From contig OY821745.1 of NCBI GenBank assembly GCA_963682055.1, positions 10,857,501-10,921,500 on the forward strand: DNA of 64,000 bases, given 5' to 3'. A program made the position numbers and the translations under genes. This document shows, in pieces, positions 33,947 through 45,923 of the stretch. Source of the DNA: Primula veris. Its lineage: Eukaryota > Streptophyta > Magnoliopsida > Ericales > Primulaceae. Every line of letters begins with the position of its first letter. The first letter of the stretch is position 1. The notes under the pieces are model-generated. The model saw nothing but the letters and a program-made list of their open reading frames with translations, had not been told where the DNA came from and ran no database searches.

Positions 33947-34636
33947 GTGTAACCCTACACTATCATTATATTATAATAAGCCAAATAAAGAGAAATAAGC
34001 TAAAACAAGAGAAATGAGGCAGCCTAATTTTAACTAAATTTTCCCAAAATACCCTCAGCATGTTTTATTAATTACCAATATATCTAATATGATTAATTAA
34101 CAAATTGTTCTCACTATATTTTACTAATTACGGATGTAGATTAAATTAATTAATAATTCTTTTTAACCTGCATAACTACAATAAATGATACTAAATCTGA
34201 ATATTATGTTCAAAATAAAATATATTACGATATTTATGTCATTATACGTCTCACACGCAACGCGTGGTTAAGTTCTACTAGTATATAATATATTCAAAGA
34301 AATAGTCAGGTTCCTTATAACTCGTAGAAGTTAGAACTTTCAACTTTGCCCTTAAAACATGGTTTTAAAATGTGAATTTTACTAGCTTCTTTTCTCGCAA
34401 GTGTTTAGACAGGTTCACTGTAATCAGAATTTTGTAACTTAATTATGGCCGGCATCGGGGCATTTGTCCCATGTATACACATCTTTATGCATTTAATTAA
34501 AAAATATTTTCTTAAAAAAAGACCCTATAGTATCTAACAAGTAAGATAACAGTCGATGAGGCCCATCTTTTCTTCTATGAGGCGCTTGCTTCTTTTGATT
34601 TCGTTGTAGCCTTCGGGCATTGATCGAGACTTTGGC
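33947..34636. other. Non-coding upstream region of the transporter fragment
   Basis: AT-rich, no exon recognised. 34575-34636 may be the decayed continuation of the transporter frame: it has an in-frame TAG at 34607-34609 and only weak similarity. Confidence 0.5.
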
Positions 34637-35641
34637 TTTGGATATGTATCAAACGTTGCCTTCTCTGGGCTACCTGAGCATTTGGGATGGCGAATCATGC
34701 TTGGAATAGGAGCAATTCCGTCAGTCTTACTAGATATCGGAGTTCTTGCTATGCCAGAGTCACCACGTTGGTTAGTCCTACAAGGCCGTCTAGGCGATGG
34801 CAAGAAAGTTCTCTTCAAGACCTCAGAATCTAAAGAGGAAGCCCTTGAAAGTCTTGCAGATATCAAAGGTGCTGCAGGCATCCCGCTAGATTGCGATGAC
34901 GAGGAGGTTTGCAAAGTTCCCAAGCACAGCAAAGGTGAGGGCATATGGAAAGAGCTTCTCATTTCCCCAACCCCTGTTGTTCTCCACATTGTCATCGCCG
35001 GAATCGGTATCCACTTCTTCCAGCAGATTTCTGGAATATATGCTGTTGTCCTATACAGCCCCAAGATATTCGAGAAAGCAGGAATAACAAGCAAAACACA
35101 TAAGCTCCTCACTACCTTGGCTGTTGGCATCATCAAGACCCACTTCATGATTCTTATTGCCACCTTTTTCTTGGACCGTTTTGGATGCAGACCAGTTCTG
35201 CTAACTAGCCTTGGCGGTATGATTATCTCTCTATTTACCCTCTCCACATGTTTGACAGTCTTCGAGCATTCGTATACAAAAGTGGCTTGGGCAGTGGTCT
35301 TGGCGGTCGTTTCAGTTTTGGCCTATGTCGCTACTTTCTCCATTGGTATGGGACCAATTGTGTGGGTCTACCGCTCAGAGATTTTCCCTCTAAGATTGCG
35401 TTCCCAGGGTATGGGCATCGGTGTTGCCGTCAATCGTGTGATGAGCGGTACCGTATCCATGACATTTTTGTATCTATCTGATGCAATAACCATAGGCGGG
35501 GCCTTCTATCTTTACATGAGATTTGCCATCATCGCATGGCTATTCTGTTACACATTTCTCCCAGAAACACGAAACAGAACTCTTGAAGATCTCGGACAAT
35601 TGTTTGGAACGTTCTTTAACTGGAGAACGACTGCAAAATAA
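34637..35641 (+). pseudogene. Polyol/monosaccharide transporter (PLT-like), 5'-truncated
   Basis: About 330 codons of a major-facilitator sugar transporter of the plant PLT type, which moves polyols or monosaccharides with protons across a membrane. The frame starts recognisably at GYVSN, then GLPEHLGWRIMLGIGAIPS. It carries PESPRWL, the loop before the second half, FFQQISGIYAVVLYSP, DRFGCRP, about six hydrophobic segments, VNRVMSGT and PETRNRTLEDL, and ends WRTTAK with TAA at 35641. Full proteins are around 500 residues with 12 membrane spans; the first five or so are missing here. A TAG at 34607 and lost similarity upstream support truncation, unless an upstream exon lies far away. The usual Asp of SGIDAV is Tyr and the usual PETRGRT is PETRNRT. 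Confidence 0.8.
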
Positions 35642-35702
35642 ATTAAAGACAAGGCAAGGATCGCAGCTAACGTTCACAACAATGGTGAATCTCCCCATTA
35701 AT

Positions 35703-35710
35703 CTTGTGAA
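35703..35710. repeat. hAT target-site duplication, left (CTTGTGAA)
   Basis: An 8-bp direct repeat, identical at 36262-36269. Confidence 0.9.
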
Positions 35711-35744
35711 CAGGGGCGGATTTAGTGGTGGTGGTGGTGGTGGT

Positions 35745-35775
<31 letters not shown>

Positions 35776-36261
35776 AGTGTGGGAAGGGGGAGGCCGATTT
35801 CATCCCGGAAATTTTAAAAACGATTTTTGTATAGGACTTTTTTTAGAAAATTAGGTAATATATATTAATAGCGCCCCATAAGATATATAATCATGCTTAG
35901 CTCATATGCTAATGCTAACTTAAATTGAATAAGAGATCTTTGTTTCGATTATTTACCATCACAACTTTTTTTATTTCTTTCATGTTCATTTAGTTAAATG
36001 AGTAACACTTAATTGTTTATTATTTTCAATAACATCCCTATATTTATACAAATACTCTTCGAATATTTCATTTTGATGTTAACAAAAAATAAAATAAAAT
36101 AAAATAAAATTTACTGTGTTTTTTACAATTAACAACTCGTTTTTTTTTTAATATTTAGAATTGACTTTTAAACTTAGTTTTCGATTATTTTAAACGTTGT
36201 TTTTCTTAAAATTATAGTAGCATATAACACCACCAACGATATCGTGGTAGTTCCGCCACTG
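35711..36261 (+). mobile_element. hAT-type MITE, 551 bp
   Basis: Bounded by perfect 8-bp target duplications (CTTGTGAA). The termini CAGGGGCGGAT and TTCCGCCACTG are imperfect inverted repeats of the CAGNGGCGGA type common in plant hAT MITEs. It has no coding capacity and is AT-rich apart from a (GGT)n plus G30 tract at 35725-35774. It sits 70 bp after the transporter stop codon. Confidence 0.9.
35725..35774 (+). repeat. GGT microsatellite followed by a 30-nt G homopolymer
   Basis: About six GGT units, then 30 consecutive G (35745-35774), inside the hAT MITE near its left end. The exact run length may be affected by sequencing error. Confidence 0.85.
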
Positions 36262-36269
36262 CTTGTGAA

Positions 36270-37813
36270 GGATGGCAACCTGTATTACAAAACAAGTAAA
36301 ACATTTTGATAACGTTGTAGTAGGGTACTACGTACCCCTCATTTTTTTTAAAGAATTATAAATTCACGCTTCATTTTCTTTTCGTAATTTTGATTGGTCA
36401 ACAAGACCGGTGTGCATTATATATTTGCTTTTGGGATTTATATAAAAATATTAGCATAATATTCTGGTGCTGTAAGATTCACATGATTTGTTGTTATTCT
36501 TAGATCCATAGACAATGAATTTTTTTTCTGCTGCAGTAATTAGGGCTTTGATGAATTCGCGTTGCGCGCATTCAAATAGTCTCGATCGCAATTTCATACT
36601 GTTTATATTATTATATATAGAGAAAAAAAAATGTTAGAGATCCTCAAAAGATTTATTTAAGGTCTTGCTTTAGTGAGGGAGTAATTAGTAATTTAATATT
36701 TAGTCCTTCATGAGAGCATCATATTTAGTTACATCAATGAAATCCACTAGAGATTATGTAGTTCTCTAAGATCGGAGTTGGTTCTTGGGAAAACATGAAA
36801 ATCTACTATTGGTATTTAATTAGATAAAACTCATATTCTAAAACAATTTTAAGATTAATACGTATGATACATAATGCTACTAAATATGGTATATAATTTT
36901 TTTCAAATATAATAAAAATATAATAATCTTTAAAAGTGTTTTGACATATGCTACATGTTTTTTTTTTAAATAAAATAAAAATATACTAATGTTTAAAAAT
37001 GTTTTGACATATGTAGCTTTTGATAATTAAGTACCACTTATATGTACATTTTCATCATTTTCTCAAATAAAACATAAAGTCATGTATCATATCTACTAAT
37101 CTTTAAAAATATTTTAGCATCATGTATCATATGTATTATGCTACTTATTTTAATATTTGTTTTTAACTTTAACGTTACATTATATATGTACCTAATATAT
37201 TAAACAAGACTTGACAATTTAAGTTTTTGGAAATTAAGTATATTTTTAAGTACTAATAAATGATTTTCCCTTACTATTTCTTGAAATACAATAGAATTCA
37301 TTTCTATTGTTTACAAAATGGTCCGTTTCATCATAAACATTGAATACACTTAATTTAATATAATATCTCATATATTAATTTAATTTGTAATGACATTATA
37401 CGATGAGCATTATTTGTATAAGCAATGGAATGAATGTCAACCAATTTCTGTATTTATCTTATGTTGGTAATATAATCATGTATGACATCCCTTTTATAAA
37501 ATAGGTGAAAACATAGCTATTAAGATCAATCACATCAATTACTCTATATTTCTTCTTAAACTAACACAATTTTACACTGGTAAAAGTTTAACTTTATACC
37601 ATTACCAATTTCCCTATTTTTATATCCCTATCATAACTAACAATATATTTTATTCTATTCTATCAATATTTTCTCCCTCCATTTTTGTTTTTGATGAAAT
37701 TGAATTTATATCCATTGTTTATTAAAATGAATTTTTCTCCTGATTTAGTTACAACATGTTACCATTTTCGGAAAAAATCTTACCATTTTCGGCAATAACT
37801 TTTAAAATTTAAA
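36270..37813. other. Non-coding, very AT-rich region
   Basis: No gene seen. It contains local near-repeats such as TTTAAAAATGTTTTGACATATG (around 36930-37010) and CATGTATCATAT (around 37083 and 37120). Confidence 0.55.
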
Positions 37814-38480
37814 ATGAAACAAACCATTTTTTTTAACAATGAACCATGTATGTATCGTATCTGGAGCAGCAAATCTGGGCTTGAATCTGAGATGAAAGCA
37901 CTATTATTGAGTGTTCAAATTGTTGGGGATTCCAGTATAATTTTTGAATCAGATTGCTTACAATTGGTGAATATTATACAAGGGAAGAGTAATTTCCCTT
38001 GGAACTTAATATATCTTATGGATCTAATAAGGCAGCAATTCAAAATACGTGAATTAAAAATTATGCATATAGAAGGAGAAGGTAACAAAGGAGCAGATCA
38101 CCTGGCGAAATTAGGGTGTGAAGAAGACCCAATCATTTCGAATAGTTTAGAAGACTTCTCAGATTATTTCAAGGGTGTAATCATCACTGAAGCTCAGGAA
38201 ATTCCTTATTTACGAATCAAATGAGTTTTGAAGGTTTTTTTTTTTTTAAGAAGAGAGACAGTCTCTCACTAAAGAAGAAAGTGATGAGTCTACAGTAGAC
38301 AAAAGGTTCAATCTAGTTGATAATGGGACGCATGTTCAAATTTTTTAGTTTCTATTTTTCAGTCCTCAAGTTTCTGTCGGTTTGCAGTTTGCTGTGTTAG
38401 ATTGTAATTATTATAATTTTTCACTTTGTTTATTTATTTAATAAAATTGTGGGTATTCCCACTTATTATTTTTAAAAAAA
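37814..38480 (+). pseudogene. RNase H-like (RVT_3) domain and probable LINE 3' end
   Basis: The 136-codon frame 37814-38224 contains GLESEMKALLLSVQI, FESDCLQLVNII and HIEGEGNKGADHLAKLG, the spacing of the RVT_3 RNase H-like domain at the C-terminus of many plant LINEs. The first acidic residue block is missing or changed (MKQTIFFNNEP at the start is not typical). The 250 bp after the stop end in GTGGGTATTCCCACTTATT and a short A run (38470-38479), like a LINE 3' terminus. Upstream RT is absent. A host RNase H-like gene fragment is the alternative. Confidence 0.65.
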
Positions 38481-40319
38481 TCGTATCTGGAGAGAAAAGA
38501 AAAAGAATGGTCATCATATATATCAACTTCACAGTAAAACTAAAAAAAAGTAACAAGAAGCAGCAATATACAAGTACTAATTTATGTGCAACAATTGGAA
38601 TATTGGTAAAGGGGATCAATGATTTAATAGAGAAGAAGGAGGGTTTTGTTTTACAAAGAGCTCCTGGAAAGAGAGGAAGGAAAGAGGGGAGACAAGGAGG
38701 AAATATTATTTTATTGTTACGAAGAGCTTGTGGTATGCAGAGAGTTCTTTAGCATGGACTGGGTTCTGTTATGATGGATTGTGACTGATTAGGGTTATGC
38801 TACACAGTTTGAGGCCTGAATCTTCATGAGCCTGATGATTGGTCATATAACTTGTTTGATGGTTACTGGTTTAGAGAGCTAGGGCTGAAGTGTAGGCTCT
38901 GTTTATTGCGCACTTGGATACAACATTGGGTTTCAGGATTGAGTTATACTGATTTGAGTTATGCTACAGAAGCTGAGGCCTGAGACTTTTCATGTCGCAT
39001 GTGAGTTGGTTTACTCTACTGAGTCTGTTGGTTGTTCTAATTTTAGAGAGTTAGAGTTGATTAAAGGCTTTGTTTATCGCGGACGGGATTATGTTACGAT
39101 GGATTGTGACTGATTGGGGTTATGTTACAGAGTTTGAGACCTGGATATTCATGAGACTGATGGTTGGACACATATCTTGTTTTGACGATTCCTAATTTAG
39201 AAGGCTTGAGCAGATTTTCCTCTCATTCACGAGACTGGTTAATTTAGACATGATACATATTAGGTCCCCCGTCTTTATTGGGCTATCTCGTGAGTCTACT
39301 ATGATTAATGTATTTATTGTATCTATTTTAGATTTTATAGGCTGATATTAGTAGTTTGATACATCAGTGTTTCTTTGTAGGGTTGTACTATCTGTATCTA
39401 TCGTTTTCTTAGCCTTCTGGAGCTTGTTCTAAATGCAGTGATACTTGTATGTTTGTTATTTTCATTAATGATAAACCGGTTAATTTGTTGATTAAAAAAA
39501 ATATATGCACAGAGTTTTGTGAAAAAAGTTAGTATATGGAGAGCTAAGAGTAATTGGTACAGACCTTTTTTTTTTTGTAAAAGTTACATAAAATAGGGAA
39601 ACAATGTCTTTTACAGACATTGGTGCAGTTGGTCTAAGAAGAGTAACTCTGTCTTTATTACCTTCATTAACCGTACCAGAAACATTTAAGCCTTCTCGAT
39701 GCTCCCTCTTAAAGATCTCTTCACCTATAGCTGGATCGTCATTTCCTACAGCTTAATCACCATCGCCGCCATTTTATGAAACAGCAACATGAGCAACTTG
39801 ATATTCAAACGGCCGTATACGCTCCTTCAAAATAGCATTCTCAGCAACAACCAATGTTGCAATTGCAATGATTTTTTCCCACATTTGGAACACTCGATTT
39901 CTTTAATATAACAATTTTTAAAAAAATCAACAACGAAATTATAACATTTAACAACCAAAAAATTAAAGGATTGACAACAAATTGCTTGCATTCGGCAACA
40001 ATATTATTTTGAAATTGCAACGAAATTATTTGTTGCAAATAAATTTTTTATAGCAACTAATCTTCAACATGTTGCCATAAACTTTCAGGGCATCCGCAAT
40101 GGTATGGCAATGAAAACAAATTGTTACGGATCCATTTTAACAACGAAAATTTTCATTGCCAAATACGTCTTTTCTTTTACTGAATTGCAAGCCAATTAAT
40201 AAAGATGACTGAGTCTGCAAATTCTCAAAAGAGATCTTCAAAGCATCTAACTCCTGAAAGACTGAATAGCACCCGACTAAGCTCATTTAAACGATGCTCG
40301 AGCCAAAACTTGGAGCTTT
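38481..40319. other. Non-coding region with a long imperfect tandem repeat
   Basis: No supportable gene. 38755-39245 holds three related units (next entry). 39300-39500 ends in GGTTAATTTGTTGATT and an A8 run, which could be another LINE 3' end. 39840-40130 is rich in GCAACAAATT/AATTTGTTGC-type short inverted repeats. Confidence 0.5.
38755..39245 (+). repeat. Imperfect tandem repeat, three units of about 165-170 bp
   Basis: Units begin near 38770, 38940 and 39100. Each has GGTTATGCTACA or GGTTATGTTACA, then GTTTGAGGCCTG-like sequence, CATGAG, and a TAGAGAGCTAGGGCTGA/TTGATT block. Units 1 and 3 are closest (both start GATGGATTGTGACTGATT). Confidence 0.7.
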
Positions 40320-40700
40320 GAAGCCACCTTAAATAATCAGACATATGTTGTCTAAGTTATCCAATTGCCTCCGCTACTGCCCTATGAAACTTTAGTCACT
40401 TTTGGAAGCAAAGAATATGAACAGATTGCTTATCCAAGCCTGTATCCAAGCCTATTCACAATGTAATCATTAGATTAAGTTAATCAGGTGCCCTTGCAGC
40501 GACAGATTTTATGGTGACCTTGATTGACTATAATCTTTTGATAAATCCCCTTTTTGCTAAGACAGTTGTATTTACAATTGTAATTATTAAGTTCTTTTCT
40601 ATAGTCACACTGCTACTTTGGGTTAGTATCTTGTACTACTAACCAAAGTTTTTTCTATTCTATTTTAATACAAAGCTTGCTTGCCTGCATGAAAAAAAAA
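40320..40700 (+). mobile_element. Probable LINE 3' terminal fragment
   Basis: Ends CAAAGCTTGCTTGCCTGCATG followed by an A10 run (40691-40700 area), preceded by a T-rich 3' UTR (TTGTACTACTAACCAAAG). This is the usual form of plant LINE tails. No coding part is recognisable. Confidence 0.45.
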
Positions 40701-40861
40701 ACTGTCTCAGTTGGTGCTAAACTTATTTTAATCAAGCATACTCCCTCCTTTATTCCAATGCACATATGATCTCAACCTTGGTCTAAAACAGTTAAGCGTG
40801 CCTCTGAAGGGGATTGGGGTGAGAAACTTGAGAGAGATAATGTTAACCTTTCACAGACTTG

Positions 40862-41719
40862 TGTTGGAAAAATTGTAGGAAAACATGTTTTAAACATGGG
40901 TGTTCCAAGTGGTCAGGAACCATCTTTGAGTCAATTTTCGATGTGACTACTCAGTTTTTCTGAGCCCATACTCAAAGCGTTTGAGTAGCTCGTACGACGA
41001 GCTTCGCAACGGTATATCGCATGACCTATTCGGAGGAAGGGTGTGAATGATAATTGGACTCGAAGGTTGGTACTCGAAAGAGGAAATAAAGTCAATGCTG
41101 GAAAATGAGAAAAGAAATGAGATTTAACCCATGAGGGTTATACCACATAGGAAAATCATGAGTGAGTTTTACAATATATATACTAAGGTATCCCATGTGG
41201 ATATCAAGTAGTGTGTCCACATACACATGTGTGTATTGTGTACCACAGGCGGGCTTGCTCGTCGGGCGGGCTTGCTCGTCGGGCGGGCTTGCTCGACGAG
41301 AAAAAGTGCGCCTGTTCCTGTTTGGGAAAAGTGTTCCTGTTTGGGAAAAGCGTGCCTGTTCGGAAAAAGCGTGCCTGTTCGGGAAAAAGCTTCCAGCAAA
41401 GCTGTAACTGTTGCAATAAATATGAATTCATTACAAAGTTAATACTGCAGTTTCGAATTTCGAAAACTGACAGTAGTAAAGTGACTTTAATGGCTGAGAT
41501 ACTCAGCAAGCCTATAAATAGGCAGACCCCCCACATGTCAAATACACAACATTCTGAAATAAAATACAGCACATCATATATCATCTCTCAAAAATCAGCA
41601 TTACATTTTAGAACCAGAGAGAACCACCCACCAACAGCTCGACCTTGACTCGTCACCAGTTTCCGGCGAGTCATCCGAGACATTATTATTAATTGTTATT
41701 TCGTACACGGAAACCAACA
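40862..41719 (+). repeat. 5' LTR of family-2 copia, 858 bp, internally deleted
   Basis: TGTTGG to CCAACA. TATAAATA is at 41513-41520. After GAGTCATCCGAGAC it jumps to ATTATTATTAATTGTTATT, missing about 557 bp of the transcribed leader that the 3' LTR keeps (about 46781-47309). The GGGCGGGCTTGCTCGTC and TGTTCGGGAAAAGCG repeats occupy 41250-41395. Confidence 0.9.
41513..41520 (+). promoter_or_regulatory. TATA box of family-2 5' LTR
   Basis: TATAAATA in AAGCCTATAAATAGGCAG, also at 46612-46619 in the 3' LTR. It sits at the position equivalent to the family-1 TATA box. Confidence 0.75.
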
Positions 41720-42010
41720 ATCTTAATGCTTTTTTGTTTTCGATTCTAATTTATATTAGAAATTGATTACATGGAAAAATTCCAAACAGTTTTAATTTTG
41801 TTTTTTGAATCTTATTGATACCAACCGTATTGGTATTCAATAAGAATCATTAAATCCTTTTAATATCAACCGTATTGATATTTAAAAGGATAAAAAGTTG
41901 AGTTTTATTATTTGTTTGTTAATTCTTTTACAAACCCAAATATCAGTTTTGGTGTTTGTTTATAGAATTTATTGTACATGTATCTCATACGTTTTGTGTT
42001 GTCGTTTCAG
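41720..42010 (+). other. 5' leader of family-2 copia
   Basis: Starts ATCTTAATGC, like family 1. It contains a repeated CAACCGTATTGATAT / ACCAACCGTATTGGTAT motif and ends in GTCGTTTCAG before the ATG. Confidence 0.6.
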
Positions 42011-45000
42011 ATGACAAACACGTCGCCTATTCAGTTGCCTATCGGGGGTGAGCATGACCCAGTGGTTGGTGGGCCTGTCCATAACACTGGGGGCGATGCG
42101 AATGTGGTGGCTAACGTCGATGACGTGGCTGCAGCGGCTGAGGCCGCCGCGGCTGCGGCCATGGCGGATGCTACGGCCAAAGCTGAGGCTGCGGCCGAAG
42201 CAGCGGCCACGGCCAAGGCCGCAGCTAAGGCTGCGGCAAGAGCCAAGGCTGCGGCCAAGGGCAAGGCACCGATGTATTCGGCTGTGCCTACTTTGCCGAC
42301 TTTTCATCTGGAGAAACAGGAAAAATTCAGGGGAGACAACTTTAAACGTTGGTAGCAAAAGATGCTGTTTTATCTCACGACCCTGAATCTGACCAGGTTC
42401 CTCAAGGAGACTGCTCCCGTCCTAAGCGAGGACGATTCGGACGAGCAGTCGTTCTCTGCGGTTGAGGCATGGAGACATGCCGACTACCTATGCAAGAACT
42501 ATATCATGTGTGCTCTAGATGACACGTTGTTCAGTATTTTCGAGCCCAAAGCTACTACAAAGGAGCTGTGGGAAACTCTCGAAAACAAGTACAAAGTGAA
42601 TAACGCTGGCACAAAGAGATTTGTTGTCACGGACTTTCATGAGTACCGTATGACTGACAGCAGGGGTGTCATGGAGCAAGTTGAGGAGCTCCAACTCATT
42701 TGCCATCGCCTTGAGGCTGAGGGGCTAGTGATTAATGAGCCTTTCCAGGTGGCACTCATGATTGAGAAATTGCCACCGTCTTGGAAAGACTTTCAAAACT
42801 ACCTGAAGCACAAGCGAAAGGAAATAAAGCTTGAGGGGCTCATTGAGAAGCTCAATATCGAGGTGAACAACTGTCGCTCCGTGAGGAGAGTCGGTGGTGC
42901 TAACATCCCGATGGCAAAGGCCAATGTGGTCGAAAGCTCCAACGTCAAACGAAAACGTTTTGACAACGGAGACAGTGCTGTTGTCGCAAAGAAATTTGTG
43001 GGAATCTGCTTTGTGTGTAACAGGACCGGCCATCGTGTCGCGGACTGTTATGACAATAAAGGCGTTGTTAAGCCCAAGCCCCCCCCCCCCGAGAAACTTC
43101 AAGGGCAAAGGGAAGAGGAAAGCTCCAGCTCAGGCACATCTGGCCGAGGGAGGACGAGATGATGACCAATTTACTGTTGTGGTCTCTGAGGTGAATCTCG
43201 TGGGGAGCAACCCCAAAGAGTGGTGGCTGGATACCGGCGCCACGAGCCACATCTGCTCAACAAGGTGGATGTTTAAGACCTACGAAGCGGTAGAGGGAGA
43301 AAGCTGCTTCATGGGAAATTCTGCTACTTCCAAGGTGGAAGGTAAAGGAATGGTGGTGATGAAGATGACCTCTGAAAAAGAGTTGAGGTTGACAAATGTG
43401 CTTCATGTTCCGGATATCTACAAGAATCTGGTATCAGGATCGGTGATGGTGAAGAACGGGTTCAAACTAGTTTTAGAATCCGATAAAATTGTAATCACCA
43501 AAAATGGTGTCTATGTAGGCCGTGGCTATATGACCAACGGCATGTTTAAGTTAAACGTAGGGACACCTGCTCCCAATAAAGGTGCTAAAGCTGAGGCTAG
43601 CACTAGTGATGTAATGACTGTTGCCCAAGAGGCCAATAAAAATTCTAATTATGAGTATTTATTTGAGTCATTTCATTTGTGGCATGGTAGATTAGGTCAC
43701 GTGAATTATAATTCTTTAAAGAAATTAATATCACTAAAACTAATACCAAATTTCATTTTTGATAAGCAACACAAATGTGAGATTTGTGTAGAGGCAAAAT
43801 TAACGAAATCATCGTTTCAACATGTTGAACGACAAAGTGAACCTCTCGGTCTAATACACACGGATGTATGCGACTTAAAGTTTATACAAACGCGAGGAGG
43901 GAAAAAGTACTTTATCACCTTTATAGATGATTGTACTAGATACTGCTACGTTTACTTAATGAGAAGTAAAGACGAAGCAGTTGAGAAATTCGCTCTTTAT
44001 AAGACCGAAGTTGAAAATCAACTCAATAGAAAAATTAAAACATTGAGAAGTGATAGAGGCGGTGAATTTGAATCACCGTTTGAGCAAATATGCGCTGAAA
44101 GCGGCATTATACATCAAACCACAACCCCATACACTCCCGAGAAAATGGGGTTGTTGAGCGTAAAAATAGAACGCTAAAAGAAATGATGAATGCTATGCTA
44201 ATCAGTTCTGGGTTACCCCAGAACATGTGGGGGGAAGCGATACTTTCCGCAAACTATGTTTTAAACAAGTTACCACATAAGAAGCGAGAAAAGACTCCAT
44301 ATGAATTATGGAAAGGTCATCAACCCAGTTATAAGAACCTGTGGGTTTGGGGTTGTCTCGCAAAGGTCCTAGTTCCCACTCCTAAGAGGATGAGAATTGG
44401 TCCTAAAATGGTGGACTGTGTGTTCATCATATATGCACATAATAGTAGTGCATATCGGTTTCTCGTACACAAGTCGGACAATCCCGATGTGCACGTAGAT
44501 ATGTATATGGAATGCCGAGAGGCCTCTTTCTTTGAGGATATCTTTCCCCGGAAATTACCTACAGCTGTACCAACTGAAGAGTTGAACAGTGAAGGAAATG
44601 TGGGGGCAAGTGAACCGACAGAGGAAGAGGAAGAGGAAGAGGAAGAGCATCGACGCAGCAAAAGGGCAAGGAAGGAAACTTTCTTTGGACCTGATTTCCT
44701 AACCTTCATGGTTGAAGGCGAACTGGTGACATATAAACAAGCTATGTCAGCACCGGATTCCCAATATTGGGAAGAAGCTATTCAAAATGAGATTGAATCA
44801 ATCATGCAAAACCACACTTAGGAACTAGTGGATCTTCCGAAAGGATGTAAACCTCTAGGTCACAAGTGGATCTTCAAGAGGAAGTTAAGGGTTGACAGCA
44901 CGATTGAAAAATACAAGGCGAGACTTGTAGTAAAAGGCTTCAGGCAAACGGAAGGTGTCGATTATTTTGACACGTATGCTCCTGTCTCCAGGAAAACATC

Positions 45001-45745
45001 AATCCGAATCATCATTGCTCTCGCAGCTTTGTTTGATATGAAAATACATCAAATGGATGTAAAGACGGCATTTCTGAATGGAGAACTGGAAGAAGAAATT
45101 TACATGGAACAACCGGAAGGGTTTGTAGTTCCTAGTAAAGAGCACCAAGTGTGCAAACTTGTAAAGTCTCTATATGGACTCAAACAAGCGCCAAAGCAAT
45201 GGCACGAGAACTTTGATAGAATTATTCTATCAAACGGTTTTCACATTAATGAGTGTGATAAATGTGTCTACTCTAAAGGAAGTGAAAGAGACTGTGTAGT
45301 AGTCTGTCTCTATGTGGATGACATGATTATAATTGGGAGTAATGATAGAATCAGTTCCACACAAAAAATGTTGTCACAACACTTCGATATGAAGGATCTG
45401 GGTATAGCTGATGTAATACTTGGTATGAAGATTACCAAAACATCAGAAGGATATGCCTTGTCCCAAGGTCACTATGTTAAACAAGTATTAGACAAGTTTG
45501 ACAAGGGCAGTAAGGCTATGTCTAGAACCCCAATTGAGTTCAACTGTAACCTGAAAAAGAATTTCGGTAAAAGTGTGAATCAATTGGAGTTCTCTCGAGT
45601 CATAGGCAGTCTCATGTATATAATGAATTGCACTAGACCATACATAGCAAACTCAGTGAGTAGACTGAGCAGGTACACCAGCAATCCGAATGAGGAACAC
45701 TGGAAGGCCATAATGAAACTTCTCAGGTATATGAGCTTGGACTAA
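42011..45745 (+). pseudogene. Family-2 copia gag-pol, multiply disrupted, no RNase H
   Basis: The ATG at 42011 follows TTTCAG. Domains in order: alanine-rich N-terminus (about residues 40-90), gag core (FRGDNFKRW, then TAG at 42353-42355), CCHC knuckle CFVCNRTGHRVADC (about 43010-43051), a frame change in a C run at 43079-43090, protease WWLDTGATSHIC (about 43222-43257), pre-integrase LWHGRLGHVN, integrase HTDVCDL and RSDRGGEF, a one-base loss near 44142 restoring the frame, TAG at 44819-44821 replacing Trp, RT with YVDDMI (about 45313-45330). Near 45735 a deletion joins RT directly to the 3' region, so RNase H and the native C-terminus are gone. Similarity to family 1 is high throughout. Confidence 0.92.
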
Positions 45746-45923
45746 TACACAAAACTTGATGGTTCAAAGCTTTACAGCTACCTAATAGCAGTATTCTGTG
45801 TGGTACTCCGCTACGGCAGGTTCAAGGCGCGCGCTACCTGACCTTAGACAGTGAACTTTTGCGGTTCTTTTGATTTGCATTTAGGACATGGGCTTTCGAG
45901 CCAATTGCATTCATGTGGGGGAT
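45746..45923 (+). other. 3' internal remnant and polypurine tract of family-2 copia
   Basis: Corresponds to the last part of the family-1 3' region (GGCAGGTTCAAGGCGCGCGC is shared). It ends in GTGGGGGAT (45915-45923) before TGTTGG. Confidence 0.85.

Noticed and set aside
34534..35247. 237-codon antisense ORF over the transporter
   Set aside because: Shadow of the transporter frame. The sense strand encodes clear sugar-transporter motifs.
35523..35803. Gly-rich and Pro-rich ORFs at the G run
   Set aside because: Produced by the GGT/G30 tract within the MITE.
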